Origin: Bradyrhizobium sp. AZCC 1721
GTDB lineage: Bacteria; Pseudomonadota; Alphaproteobacteria; Rhizobiales; Xanthobacteraceae
Assembly (NCBI RefSeq): GCF_036924715.1
Contig: NZ_JAZHSB010000001.1
Coordinates: 2,409,001-2,473,000, forward strand
DNA length: 64,000 bases
Direction of reading: 5' to 3'
The position numbers and the translations under genes were made by a program. The stretch's first letter is position 1. Every line of letters begins with the position of its first letter. Below, one piece after another: positions 25,281-34,564 of the stretch. The notes under the pieces are model-generated. The model saw nothing but the letters and a program-made list of their open reading frames with translations, searched no databases and had not been told where the DNA came from.

Positions 25281-26807
25281 ATGACCACCCCGGCACCCGT
25301 GATCCGCCTGCACCCTGACGATGGCGTGCTGATCGCGCGCGCGAGCTTGCCGCCGGGGATGGTGGTGGCCGAGGGCGTCACCACAACCGAACGGATTCCT
25401 GCCGGCCATAAGGTCGCGATCAGGCCGATCGCCGCAGGCGAGCCGGTCCGCCGCTACGGCCAGATCATCGGCTTTGCCACCGCGCCGATCGCGCCGGGCC
25501 AGCACGTGCACACGCAAAACTGCGGCATGGGCGATTTTGCCAAGGACTATGCCTATGGCGTCGACGTCAAGCCGGTGCCGAATTTCGATCTGCCCGCCAG
25601 CTTCGACGGCATTCGCCGCGCCGACGGCCGTGTGGCGACGCGCAACTATATCGGGATCCTCACCTCGGTGAATTGCAGCGCCCATGTCGCCGGCATCGTC
25701 GCCGACATGTTCAAGAAGAATCCATTCACTGGCGATAACCCGCTGGCCGACTATCCGAACGTCGACGGTGTGGTGGCGCTGACCCACAAGACCGGCTGCG
25801 GCATGACGCAGAACGAACCGCTGGCATTGTTGCGGCGGACACTCGGCGGCTACGCGCGGCACGCAAATTTCTCCCATGTGGTCGTGCTGGGCCTTGGCTG
25901 CGAGGTCAATCAGATCGGCGGGCTGATGGAGGAGCAGAAGCTCGCGGGACGTTTGCGCGCGATGGACATCCAGGAAGTCGGCGGCACCCGCAAGACGGTG
26001 GAGGCCGGCATCGCCTTCGTGAAGGAGGCGCTGACCGACGCCAATAAAGTAAAGCGCGAGAAGGTCGCAGCCAGCGAATTGACGGTGGCGCTGCAATGCG
26101 GCGGCTCCGACGGTTACTCCGGCGTATCGGCCAATCCGGCGCTGGGTGCTGCGAGCGATCTGCTGGTGCGCCACGGCGGCACCGTGATCCTCTCGGAGAC
26201 GCCGGAGACTTATGGCGCCGAGCATCTGCTGACGCGGCGCGCCGTCAGCCGCGAGGTTGGCGAAAAACTCGTCGGCCTGATGCGCTGGTGGGAAGAATAC
26301 ACCAGGCGCGAAGGCGCCGAGATGAACGCCAATCCAAGCCCCGGCAACAAGGCCGGCGGACTCACCACCATCCTGGAAAAATCATTGGGCGCGATGGCGA
26401 AGGCCGGCAGCACCAATCTGGTCGACGTGCTCAACTATGCTGAGCCGATCACCAAGAAGGGTTTTGTCTTCATGGACACGCCCGGCTACGACCCGGTTGC
26501 GGCGACAGGCCAGGTCGCGGGCGGCGCCAACATGGTCTGCTTCACCACGGGCCGCGGCAGCGTGTTCGGCTGCAAGCCCGCGCCCTCGATCAAGCTCGCG
26601 ACCAACACGCCGATGTACAAGCGCATGGAAGATGACATGGACGTCAATTGCGGCACCATCCTCGACGGCGAGGAGACCGTGCAGCAATGCGGCCAGCGCA
26701 TTTTCGAATTGATGCTGAAAACGGCATCCGGCCAGCCGACCAAAAGCGAGAGTTTTGATTTCGGTGGTGCCGAGTTCGCGCCGTGGGTGCTTGGGGCGAC
26801 AATGTAG
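25281..26807 (+). CDS. UxaA/GarD family sugar-acid dehydratase
   Basis: 508 residues. An N-terminal SAF domain (about residues 1-95, VIRLHPDDGVLIARASLPPGM) is followed by the UxaA/GarD core: GYRRADGRVATRNY-like FDGIRRADGRVATRNYIGILTSVNCS, HKTGCGM, LGLGCEVNQIGGLME, and PSPGNKAGGLTTILEKSLGAMAKAG. The family removes water from altronate or galactarate, using Fe(II). The particular sugar acid cannot be told from sequence. It lies about 185 bases after the aldolase with repeats between them; co-function (dehydration then aldol cleavage) is an inference. Confidence 0.83.
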   Translation: MTTPAPVIRLHPDDGVLIARASLPPGMVVAEGVTTTERIPAGHKVAIRPIAAGEPVRRYGQIIGFATAPIAPGQHVHTQNCGMGDFAKDYAYGVDVKPVPNFDLPASFDGIRRADGRVATRNYIGILTSVNCSAHVAGIVADMFKKNPFTGDNPLADYPNVDGVVALTHKTGCGMTQNEPLALLRRTLGGYARHANFSHVVVLGLGCEVNQIGGLMEEQKLAGRLRAMDIQEVGGTRKTVEAGIAFVKEALTDANKVKREKVAASELTVALQCGGSDGYSGVSANPALGAASDLLVRHGGTVILSETPETYGAEHLLTRRAVSREVGEKLVGLMRWWEEYTRREGAEMNANPSPGNKAGGLTTILEKSLGAMAKAGSTNLVDVLNYAEPITKKGFVFMDTPGYDPVAATGQVAGGANMVCFTTGRGSVFGCKPAPSIKLATNTPMYKRMEDDMDVNCGTILDGEETVQQCGQRIFELMLKTASGQPTKSESFDFGGAEFAPWVLGATM

Positions 26808-26821
26808 GTCTAGCACAGCTC

Positions 26822-26996
26822 GTCGCCCCTGCGAACGCAGGGGCCCATAACCACCGCTCGAAGTCGTTGAAGCAAAGCTGTCCCCCCGCGTGCCCCTTAC
26901 GCCGGCCGCGGCGCATGGGTCCCTGCGTTCGCAGGGACGACGTAATAGAGGCGAGAACCCCTCAACTTGTCGCCCCTGCGAACGCAGGGGCCCATA
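26822..26996. repeat. REP-like array preceding the insertion sequence
   Basis: Units at 26822-26849, 26914-26941 and 26969-26996, in alternating orientation. From 26914 on, the linkers match the cassette at 7968-8140 (AATAGAGGCGAGA, CCCTCAACTTG, then ATCACGCGGTATG at 27051-27063). The final unit is missing here and reappears at 28615 after the insertion sequence. Confidence 0.85.
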
Positions 26997-27068
26997 ACCA
27001 CAGCTGTTCGTTGTTTCAGCAGGTGTCAGCGATTCCGCTTCACTTCATAAATCACGCGGTATGTTGGG

Positions 27069-27081
27069 GTGGACGGCCCCC
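27069..27081 (+). repeat. Left subterminal inverted repeat of the IS
   Basis: GTGGACGGCCCCC, perfectly complementary to 28601-28613. It sits five bases inside the inferred left end and 57 bases before the transposase start. Confidence 0.88.
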
Positions 27082-27138
27082 GACGGCATCGATGTGCCAG
27101 AATGAGGTCGGTAAAGATCTCAGACAAGGGAGCCGTCC

Positions 27139-28245
27139 ATGAACGATATTATCCGAATTGGTGTCGACACGTCCAAGAGTGTTTTCCAGCTGCATGGCGT
27201 TGATGCGGCCGAGCGGCCGGTGCTGCGCAAAAGGCTGCGCCGGCGCGATTTCCTGAGCTTTTTCGGCAAGCTGCCGCCGACCGAGGTCGGCCTGGAAGCC
27301 TGCGGCGGGGCGCACTACTGGGCGCGCGAACTGATGGCGCTGGGACATGAGCCGAAGCTGCTGCCGGCGCAGCACGTGAAGCCGTATGTCCAGCGCAATA
27401 AGAACGACAAGCAAGATGCCGACGCGATCTGCGAGGCAATGAGCCGGCCGCGCATGAGCTTCGTGAGGGTCAAGAGTGTGGAAGAGCAAGCGGCGCAAAT
27501 GTTGATGACGATGCGCCAGCGGCTGATCGACTATCGCACGCAGCTCATCAACACCATCCGCGGTCACGCGGCCGAGTTCGGCCTCGCGGCCGCCAAAGGG
27601 CCTGCCCATGTCGAGCCGCTGCTGACGCGCATTGCCGAAGACGGAACGGTGCCCGCGCTTGCCAAAGAGCTGTTCGCCATCCACGGTCAGGAGTACGACC
27701 GGCTGAGGGGTGAGCTGCGCGAGATCGAAGCGAAGCTGAAGGCCTGGCACCGGCAGAACGAGATGAGCCGCCGCCTTGCCGAGGTCGATGCCATCGGCCC
27801 GATCGGCGGTTGTCTGCTGACGATCAAGGCTCCCAATCCGCAGGTCTTCCGCTGTGGCCGCGACTTTGCGGCCTGGATGGGCTTGACCCCGAAGGATCAT
27901 TCTACCGCAGGTAAAATGCGGCTCGGCGTCATTACCCGCGCCGGCGATGAGAGCTTGCGCCGCACCCTGGTGGTGGGCGCCACCTCGGTGATCAAGCAGG
28001 TTCGCAAAGGCAAGGCTCATCCCTCGCCCTGGCTGCGCGATCTGGTGGCGCGCAAGCCGCCGAAGCTCGCCGCCGTGGCGCTCGCCAACAAGGTGGCGCG
28101 CATTGCCTGGAAACTGATGGTCAGCGGCGAACGCTACGACGCGGCACGCGCCGGCATCGTCTCTCCGAGGCCGAGTGTAGCGCCGTGCTCGCCTCGTCAA
28201 GGCCGCTGCGCGCCGCCTGCGGCGGTGGCCTTCGGCCAGCCTTGA
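27139..28245 (+). CDS. IS110-family transposase
   Basis: 368 residues. The N-terminal RuvC-like DEDD domain shows IGVDTSKSVFQLHG (Asp10), EVGLEACGG (Glu53) and RNKNDKQDADAICEA (acidic residues near 90-95). The C-terminal Transposase_20 domain has AEVDAIGPIGGCLL and FRCGRDFAAWMGLTPKDHSTAGKMRLGVITRAGDESLRRTLV, carrying the conserved serine. These enzymes recombine a circular intermediate into short target sequences guided by an element-encoded RNA. The last 35 residues (after GERYDAARAG) are low-complexity and may not be conserved. ATG 27139 follows AAGGGAG. Confidence 0.95.
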   Translation: MNDIIRIGVDTSKSVFQLHGVDAAERPVLRKRLRRRDFLSFFGKLPPTEVGLEACGGAHYWARELMALGHEPKLLPAQHVKPYVQRNKNDKQDADAICEAMSRPRMSFVRVKSVEEQAAQMLMTMRQRLIDYRTQLINTIRGHAAEFGLAAAKGPAHVEPLLTRIAEDGTVPALAKELFAIHGQEYDRLRGELREIEAKLKAWHRQNEMSRRLAEVDAIGPIGGCLLTIKAPNPQVFRCGRDFAAWMGLTPKDHSTAGKMRLGVITRAGDESLRRTLVVGATSVIKQVRKGKAHPSPWLRDLVARKPPKLAAVALANKVARIAWKLMVSGERYDAARAGIVSPRPSVAPCSPRQGRCAPPAAVAFGQP

Positions 28246-28339
28246 CAACCCTGCGCGCGGCGCTCAACAGCGGCCGCCATCGGAGCAACGACCCAATCTG
28301 GGCCTCGCCCACACAACAAGGTGACCACATGACCTTCAA

Positions 28340-28560
28340 CTGACGCAGATCAAAGCTTCGGCGTGAGGGTAACTTCACGCTGCAGGCCGAAGCTTGCTCG
28401 AGAACGGAAGATGGACCTGATCGATCGATCACAGTCACGAGGCAACACTCCGTGGGACCCATTGGTGCAAGACACCGCCACTATGTTTGGAGCTCGTATT
28501 GTGGACCCCATCTTGGCAGCGGTCATGTGCGACCGCATCAACAGACCGGACATATGGCCG
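28340..28560 (+). ncRNA. Candidate bridge RNA of the IS1111-type element
   Basis: The noncoding tract after the transposase has the position expected for the bridge RNA in IS1111-group elements. It begins with a strong hairpin: 28353-28362 (AAGCTTCGGC) pairs perfectly with 28386-28395 (GCCGAAGCTT), and inner GTGA/TCAC arms (63-66 with 75-78) extend it. Further along, GGGACCCAT at 28454-28462 is the exact reverse complement of the nine target bases ATGGGTCCC that span the insertion site in the intact repeat. ACATATGG at 28550-28557 resembles the right junction CACATATGGG. The ends are approximate. Confidence 0.55.
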
Positions 28561-28600
28561 CAATCGCTTCGATCGAACCGCGTTCCGCCTCTTGCAAGCA

Positions 28601-28613
28601 GGGGGCCGTCCAC
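28601..28613 (-). repeat. Right subterminal inverted repeat of the IS
   Basis: GGGGGCCGTCCAC, the perfect partner of 27069-27081. It lies about five bases inside the inferred right end. Confidence 0.88.
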
Positions 28614-28614
28614 A

Positions 28615-28643
28615 TATGGGTCCCCTGCGTTCGCAGGGACGAC
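28615..28643. repeat. REP-like unit split off by the IS
   Basis: TATGGGTCCCC..CGCAGGGACGAC is the third unit of the cassette whose first part ends at 27063. It carries one extra C compared with the unit at 8113-8140, which breaks the symmetry of its palindrome slightly. Confidence 0.85.
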
Positions 28644-28746
28644 AGTGGGAGCCGCACGTCCCATAGGCACCTCGTGCCCGTTGTTAATGCTTGATCCTGC
28701 TCGGAACCGGTGTTCTGCTTAAAAAAGCCGCTGGAGTCTCCGGTCC

Positions 28747-31700
28747 GTGTCGATCTACGTCGCACTACACCACGTCACGCACTACAAATATGACCGACCG
28801 ATCGATCTCGGCCCTCAGACCGTTCGCCTGCGTCCGGCGCCGCATACGCGGACGCCGATCCTGAGCTATTCGCTCAAGGTGACGCCCGCCAATCATTTCG
28901 TGAACTGGCAGCAGGATCCGCAGGGCAATTGGCTGGCGCGCTTCGTCTTTCCGGAGAAGGCGTCGGAGCTCAGAATAGAAGTCGACTTCACCGCGCAGAT
29001 GACGGTCGTCAATCCCTTCGATTTCTTCGTCGAGCCCTACGCCAATTCCTTTCCGTTTCAGTACACCGCCGATCTCAAGACCGAGCTCGCACCCTATCTC
29101 GCGACCTCCGAGCAGGGGCCGTTGTTCGCGGCTTACTTAAAGGAGATTCCGCGCGAGGCCGACAGCACGGTCAATTTCCTGGTCGAGCTCAACGCTCAGC
29201 TTCAGAAGAAGATCAAGTATGTCATCCGGATGGAGCCGGGCATTCAGACGCCGGAGGAGACGCTGGCGCGGGGTTCCGGCTCGTGCCGCGATTCGGCGTG
29301 GCTGTTGATCCAGGCATTGCGGCATCTCGGTCTCGCCGCGCGCTTCGTCTCCGGCTACCTCATGCAGTTGCGTCCCGATATCGATCCTATCGAAGGCCCG
29401 CGCGAGGTCGAAAGCGATTTCACCGATCTGCACGCCTGGGCGGAGGTCTATCTTCCCGGCGCAGGCTGGATCGGCTTCGACGTCACTTCGGGCATGCTGA
29501 CGGGCGAGGGACATATCCCCGTCGCTGCCACGCCGCATTATCGCTCAGCGGCACCGATCTCGGGCAGCGCCGGCTTCGCCAATGTCGAATTCGGTTTCGA
29601 GATGAGCGTCAGGCGCATCCGCGAGGCGCCGCGGATCACGCGGCCGTTCTCCGATGAATCCTGGACGCGGCTCGATCGGCTCGGCGAGCAGGTCGATGCC
29701 GATCTCAGGCGCGACGACGTGCGGCTGACCATGGGCGGCGAGCCGACCTTTGTCTCGATCGACGATCTCGAATCGCCGGAATGGAACATCGCTGCCATCG
29801 GCCCGACCAAGCAGGCGCTGGCGGATGAGCTGATCCGAAAGCTGCGGGCGCGTTTCGCGCCGGGTGGGTTACTGCATTACGGGCAAGGTAAATGGTATCC
29901 GGGCGAAAGCCTGCCGCGCTGGGCGTTCGGACTCTATTGGCGCAAGGACGGCGTGCCGATCTGGAAGAATGCCGACCTGATCGCAAAGATTGAGAACCCG
30001 CACAAAGCCGATGTCGCAGACGCCCGGCAACTGATGGAAGGCATCGCGAAGCGGCTCGGCCTCGACGCCAGCTACGTGATGCCGGCGCACGAAGACCCCG
30101 TGCATTGGTTGCAAAAGGAAGCCGCACTTCCGGTCAATGTCGATCCCGGCGACTCCAAGTTGTCCGATCCCGAAGAACGATCACGCATGGCGCGGGTGTT
30201 CGATGAAGGGCTCGACAAGCCGAAAGGGTTCGTGCTGCCGGTCCAGCATGCGGACGCCGATGGTCCTCGCTGGATGAGCGAGCGCTGGCAATTCCGGCGC
30301 AGCCATTTGTTTCTGATCCCAGGCGATTCCCCGCTCGGGCTCCGGCTGCCGATGGCGTCGCTGCCGCATGTTCCGCCGGAAGAATATCCTTATGTCGTCG
30401 AGCAGGATCCGATGGAAGCGCGGCTGGAGCTTGCGGCCGAAGACAAGGAGCCTGAAGCAGGGGACACGCAACGGCGAGCGCAAGAGCCGAAAGCAAAGTG
30501 CAAACTCAGGCCGGTGCGCACGGCAACCTCGGTCGAAATCCGCGACGGCGTGTTGTGCGCCTTCATGCCGCCGGTCGAGAAGCTCGAACACTATCTTCAT
30601 CTGATCGCGGCGGTCGAGGCGACTGCCGAAGAGTTGCAGATACCGGTTTATGTCGAGGGCTACGGGCCGCCTTACGATCCGCGCGTCGAGGTCATCAAGG
30701 TGACGCCCGATCCCGGCGTGATCGAAATCAACGTACAGCCGGCGCAAAGCTGGCGCGAGGCGGTCGACATCACCTTCGGCCTGTATGAAGACGCCGCCAA
30801 GATCCGGCTCGGCGCCAACCGCTTCCTTGTCGATGGCCGCCACACCGGCACCGGCGGTGGAAATCATGTCGTTGTCGGCGGCTCTACACCGCAGGATTCG
30901 CCGTTCCTGCGCCGTCCGGATTTGCTGAAGAGCCTGGTGCTGTACTGGCAGCGCCATCCGTCGCTGTCCTATTTGTTCTCCGGCATGTTCATCGGCCCGA
31001 CCAGCCAGGCGCCGCGTATCGACGAGGCACGGCACGACGGGCTCTATGAACTCGAAATCGCGCTCTCGCATGTGCCGCCGCCCGATATCGAAGCCCCGCT
31101 ATGGCTGGTCGACCGTCTGTTCCGACATATCCTCGTCGACATAACCGGTAATACCCATCGCGCCGAAATCTGCATCGACAAGCTCTATTCGCCCGATGGC
31201 CCGACCGGCCGTCTCGGGCTGGTCGAATTCCGCGCGCTCGAAATGCCGCCCGACCCGCGGATGTCGCTGGCGCAGCAATTGTTGATCCGCGCGCTGATCG
31301 CAAAGCTCTGGCGCGAGCCGCAGCAGGGCAAGTTCGTACGCTGGGGAACCGCGCTGCATGATCGTTTCATGCTGCCGCATTTCCTCTGGGAGGATTTTCT
31401 CGGCGTGCTCGATGAGCTCAGGCAATCCGGCTATGAGTTTTCGCCGGAATGGTATTCGGCACAGCTCGAATTCCGTTTTCCCGTGTTCGGCCGTGTCCAT
31501 CACGGCGGCGTCGCGCTGGAATTGCGTCAGGCGCTGGAGCCCTGGCATGTGCTGGGCGAGGAGGGCTCGGCCGGCGGTACCGTGCGCTATGTCGATTCTT
31601 CCGTGGAGCGCCTGCAGGTCAAGGCAACCGGCTTTGTCGAGGGACGCCACGTCGTGACCTGCAACGGCAGGCGGATGCCGATGACATCAACGGGACGCTC

Positions 31701-32025
31701 CGGCGAAGCCGTGGCCGCCGTCCGCTTCAAGGCCTGGCAGCCGGCCTCGGGGCTGCATCCGACCATCCCGGTCCACGCGCCCCTGACATTTGACTTGATC
31801 GATAGCTGGAACGGCCGTTCGCTCGGCGGCTGCGTCTACCACGTCGCCCATCCCGGCGGCCGCAATTACGATACCAAGCCGGTCAATTCCTATGAGGCGG
31901 AGGCGCGGCGGCTGGCCCGGTTTCAGGATCACGGCCACACCCCGGGGCGAATCGAGCCGCCGCCCGAGGAACGCACAATTGAATTCCCTTTGACGCTCGA
32001 CTTGAGGACGCCGCTCCTGATCTAA
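28747..32025 (+). CDS. Transglutaminase-like / DUF2126 fusion protein
   Basis: 1092 residues starting with GTG. Residues 1-270 form a transglutaminase-like papain-fold hydrolase with its N-terminal beta domain; the triad is Cys180 ([10 protein letters not shown]), His229 (DLHAWAEVY) and Asp245 ([10 protein letters not shown]). The remaining roughly 800 residues are DUF2126, including [62 protein letters not shown] and [21 protein letters not shown]. Comparative genomics places such proteins in predicted peptide- or amide-ligase operons; the product is unknown. The next gene starts 28 bases downstream. Confidence 0.88.
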   Translation: MSIYVALHHVTHYKYDRPIDLGPQTVRLRPAPHTRTPILSYSLKVTPANHFVNWQQDPQGNWLARFVFPEKASELRIEVDFTAQMTVVNPFDFFVEPYANSFPFQYTADLKTELAPYLATSEQGPLFAAYLKEIPREADSTVNFLVELNAQLQKKIKYVIRMEPGIQTPEETLARGSGSCRDSAWLLIQALRHLGLAARFVSGYLMQLRPDIDPIEGPREVESDFTDLHAWAEVYLPGAGWIGFDVTSGMLTGEGHIPVAATPHYRSAAPISGSAGFANVEFGFEMSVRRIREAPRITRPFSDESWTRLDRLGEQVDADLRRDDVRLTMGGEPTFVSIDDLESPEWNIAAIGPTKQALADELIRKLRARFAPGGLLHYGQGKWYPGESLPRWAFGLYWRKDGVPIWKNADLIAKIENPHKADVADARQLMEGIAKRLGLDASYVMPAHEDPVHWLQKEAALPVNVDPGDSKLSDPEERSRMARVFDEGLDKPKGFVLPVQHADADGPRWMSERWQFRRSHLFLIPGDSPLGLRLPMASLPHVPPEEYPYVVEQDPMEARLELAAEDKEPEAGDTQRRAQEPKAKCKLRPVRTATSVEIRDGVLCAFMPPVEKLEHYLHLIAAVEATAEELQIPVYVEGYGPPYDPRVEVIKVTPDPGVIEINVQPAQSWREAVDITFGLYEDAAKIRLGANRFLVDGRHTGTGGGNHVVVGGSTPQDSPFLRRPDLLKSLVLYWQRHPSLSYLFSGMFIGPTSQAPRIDEARHDGLYELEIALSHVPPPDIEAPLWLVDRLFRHILVDITGNTHRAEICIDKLYSPDGPTGRLGLVEFRALEMPPDPRMSLAQQLLIRALIAKLWREPQQGKFVRWGTALHDRFMLPHFLWEDFLGVLDELRQSGYEFSPEWYSAQLEFRFPVFGRVHHGGVALELRQALEPWHVLGEEGSAGGTVRYVDSSVERLQVKATGFVEGRHVVTCNGRRMPMTSTGRSGEAVAAVRFKAWQPASGLHPTIPVHAPLTFDLIDSWNGRSLGGCVYHVAHPGGRNYDTKPVNSYEAEARRLARFQDHGHTPGRIEPPPEERTIEFPLTLDLRTPLLI

Positions 32026-32053
32026 TCGGAAGCGACGGTCTCGGGGAATCGGA

Positions 32054-34564
32054 ATGTCAGGCCTAGGCAGCAATCAGGAGAGCAAGGCCCGTCCGGGTCA
32101 GCGCCGGATGGCGCAATGGACGCGCGACTATGCGCGGCTGCCCGGCACTCCCGACGAATATATCGGGCCTGATGGCGCGCCGCGCGCGGCCTGGACCCGC
32201 TTTTTCGATGCCTTTTCAGCACTTTCGCCGCCAGATATCGAACGCCGCTTCGCCTCCGCGGACCGGCATCTGCGCGAGGCCGGCGTCACCTATCGCGCGC
32301 CTGGCGAAACCGCCGACCGGCTGTGGCCGCTCAGCCATCTGCCGCTGATCATCGACGAGGCCGATTGGCAGCAACTGACCACGGGTATCGCGCAGCGCGC
32401 CCAATTGTTTGAAATGATTCTGCGCGATCTCTATGGTGAGGCTCGGCTGGTCAGCGATGGTGCCGTGCCCGCGGCCGCGATTGCCGGCAGCAATGAATAT
32501 CTCCGCGCCGTCTGCGGCGTCAAACCACCGGGCGGGCGTCATCTTCATTTCTATGCCGCCGATGTCGGCCGCGGCCCCGACGGGCGCTGGTGGGTGCTGA
32601 ACGACCGCACCCAGGCGCCGTCGGGTGCCGGCTATGCGCTGGAAAACCGCTTGGTGCTGTCGCGCGCCTTTTCCAGTCTCTACAAGTCGATGAACGTCGA
32701 GCGCGTGGCGCCGTTCTTCGAGGCGTTCCGCGATTCGCTCCGCGCCAGCGCCGACCGGGACGAGCCGCGCATCGGCCTGTTGACGCCGGGCGCTTTCAGC
32801 GAAACCTATTTCGAACACGCCACGCTGGCGCGCTATCTCGGCTTTCTCCTGGTCGAGGGCGACGATCTCGCCGTTAGCGGCGACCGCATCCATATCCGCA
32901 CCGTCGCGGGCCTGAAGCGGCTCGACGTGTTGTTGCGCAGAGTCGATTCCAATTTCCTCGATCCGCTGGAGCTCGATGCCTCGTCGCATCTCGGCGTGCC
33001 CGGCCTGATCGATGTGCTGCGCAAGGACGGCGCCGTCGTCGCCAACATGCCGGGCTCGGGCGTATTGGAGGCGAGGGCGCTGCTCGGATTCCTGCCTAGT
33101 CTGTGCCGCCGCCTACTTGGCGAGACTTTGGTCATGCCGCACATCGCGACGTGGTGGTGCGGCCAGAAATCGGCGCGTGAGGAAGTGCTGTCGCGGCTGG
33201 AGGATTTCGTCATCGAGGGCGCCTATGGCCGGGCCGTTCCCGGCTTTTCCAGCCATGCGCCCGTGCTTGCCGGCGAGTTGCCGCCAGCCGAGCGCGACCG
33301 GCTCCGGCAGGCGATCACCGAGCGCGGTATCGACTATGTCGGCCAGGAACTGGTGCGCCTGTCGACCACGCCGGTGTGGGAGCAAGGTCGGATCGCGCCG
33401 CGGCCGTTCGTGCTGAGGGTATTTGCCGCCGCTACCCCGCAAGGCTGGACCATCCTGCCCGGCGGCTTCTGCCGGATCGCCGAACAGGCGGATGCGCGTG
33501 CAGTATCGATGGGTGACGGGGCGCGGTCGGCGGATGTCTGGGTGGTGTCCGACAAGGCCGTATCGTCGGCGACGCTGTTGCCCGGCGCCGACACGGTGCG
33601 GATCAGGCGGATCGCCGGCGTGGTGCCGAGCCGTGCCGCGGATAATCTGTTCTGGCTCGGCCGCTATCTCGAACGCGCCGAGGCGACGCTGCGGCTGATC
33701 CGTGCGCTTGGCACCTCGACGCGCGACCCTGCCAAGGGAGCGTCAACCGCGTTGCATTCGGTCGAGCGTATCCAGCGGATTCTCGTGACCTGGGGCGCTA
33801 CCTCGCAGGCGACGCGGACCAATCCGGCGCGGGTCATCGCGGAAGCGCTGCAGAGCGAGGAGAAGTTCGGTTCTGCACTTTCGCTGGTGCGATCCGTGCA
33901 GCGAACTGCGAGTTCGCTGCGCGAGCGGCTTTCGCCCGATGCCTGGCAGATCATCACCGAGATGGTGGAGCGCCTTGCGCTGCAGGTCGACGACGACGAC
34001 AGCATCGTCAGCGCCGCTGAATTGACGCTGCAGGAGCTGGCGAGCCTTGCCGGCCTGGCGCAGGAGAACATGAACCGCGCCGCCGGATGGCGCTTCCTCG
34101 ACATGGGCCGCCGCGCCGAGCGCGCCATCAACACCGCGCGGTTCGCGCGGCAGTTCGCCTATGACGAAGCGGGCGAAGATGACCTCGACGCGCTGTTGAC
34201 GCTGGTGGATTGCCAGATCACCTACCGCTCGCGCTATCTGGTCGGGCCGGCGCTGGCGCCGGTTCGCGACCTCGCCGTGCTCGACCCTTATAATCCGCGC
34301 TCGGTCGCCTTTCAGGTCGCAGCGCTCAACGACCACATCGCGGCGCTGCCAAGCCTGAAGGAACATGGTTTGATCGAGCGGCCACAGCGGCTGGCGGTGG
34401 CGTTGCAGGCAACGCTGACGACGGCGGAGGCCGCGACGCTGGATGTGAAAACGCTGTTTGCGCTCGAACAGGATCTGCTCAATCTGGCCGACGCCATCGG
34501 CCTGCACTACTTCCCGCACGGGCCCAATGCGAGCCGGCCGGAGAAGCTCACGGGCCTCGCGTGA
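32054..34564 (+). CDS. Circularly permuted ATP-grasp / alpha-E fusion protein
   Basis: 836 residues. The N-terminal about 490 residues are a type-2 circularly permuted ATP-grasp domain (old DUF404/DUF407): YIGPDGAPRAAW, FYAADVGRGPDGRWWVLNDRTQAPSGAGYALENR, ILTPGAFSETYFEH and LRVFAAATPQGWTILPGGFCRIA. From about residue 520 the helical alpha-E domain (DUF403) begins with SRAADNLFWLGRYLERAEATLRLIRA. Many genomes encode these as two adjacent genes; here they are fused. The ATP-grasp part should form an amide or peptide bond with ATP; the substrate is unknown. It overlaps the next gene by four bases. Confidence 0.9.
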   Translation: MSGLGSNQESKARPGQRRMAQWTRDYARLPGTPDEYIGPDGAPRAAWTRFFDAFSALSPPDIERRFASADRHLREAGVTYRAPGETADRLWPLSHLPLIIDEADWQQLTTGIAQRAQLFEMILRDLYGEARLVSDGAVPAAAIAGSNEYLRAVCGVKPPGGRHLHFYAADVGRGPDGRWWVLNDRTQAPSGAGYALENRLVLSRAFSSLYKSMNVERVAPFFEAFRDSLRASADRDEPRIGLLTPGAFSETYFEHATLARYLGFLLVEGDDLAVSGDRIHIRTVAGLKRLDVLLRRVDSNFLDPLELDASSHLGVPGLIDVLRKDGAVVANMPGSGVLEARALLGFLPSLCRRLLGETLVMPHIATWWCGQKSAREEVLSRLEDFVIEGAYGRAVPGFSSHAPVLAGELPPAERDRLRQAITERGIDYVGQELVRLSTTPVWEQGRIAPRPFVLRVFAAATPQGWTILPGGFCRIAEQADARAVSMGDGARSADVWVVSDKAVSSATLLPGADTVRIRRIAGVVPSRAADNLFWLGRYLERAEATLRLIRALGTSTRDPAKGASTALHSVERIQRILVTWGATSQATRTNPARVIAEALQSEEKFGSALSLVRSVQRTASSLRERLSPDAWQIITEMVERLALQVDDDDSIVSAAELTLQELASLAGLAQENMNRAAGWRFLDMGRRAERAINTARFARQFAYDEAGEDDLDALLTLVDCQITYRSRYLVGPALAPVRDLAVLDPYNPRSVAFQVAALNDHIAALPSLKEHGLIERPQRLAVALQATLTTAEAATLDVKTLFALEQDLLNLADAIGLHYFPHGPNASRPEKLTGLA

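Larger units (their letters stand above)
27064..28618 (+). mobile_element. IS110-family insertion sequence, IS1111 group
   Basis: About 1555 bases. Perfect 13-base subterminal inverted repeats GTGGACGGCCCCC (27069-27081) and GGGGGCCGTCCAC (28601-28613) lie a few bases inside the ends, the hallmark of the IS1111 subgroup. The boundaries come from comparison with the intact repeat cassette at 7968-8140: flanks CGCGGTATG on the left and TATGGGTCC on the right rejoin to the uninterrupted sequence. TATG is shared by both junctions (27060-27063 and 28615-28618), so the exact cut is ambiguous by four bases. It contains one transposase gene and about 350 bases of noncoding sequence downstream of it. 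Confidence 0.88.

Noticed and set aside
26822..28643. CRISPR-like spacing of repeated units around the insertion sequence
   Set aside because: Units alternate in orientation, spacers vary greatly in length and are themselves conserved between loci, and no cas genes are present.
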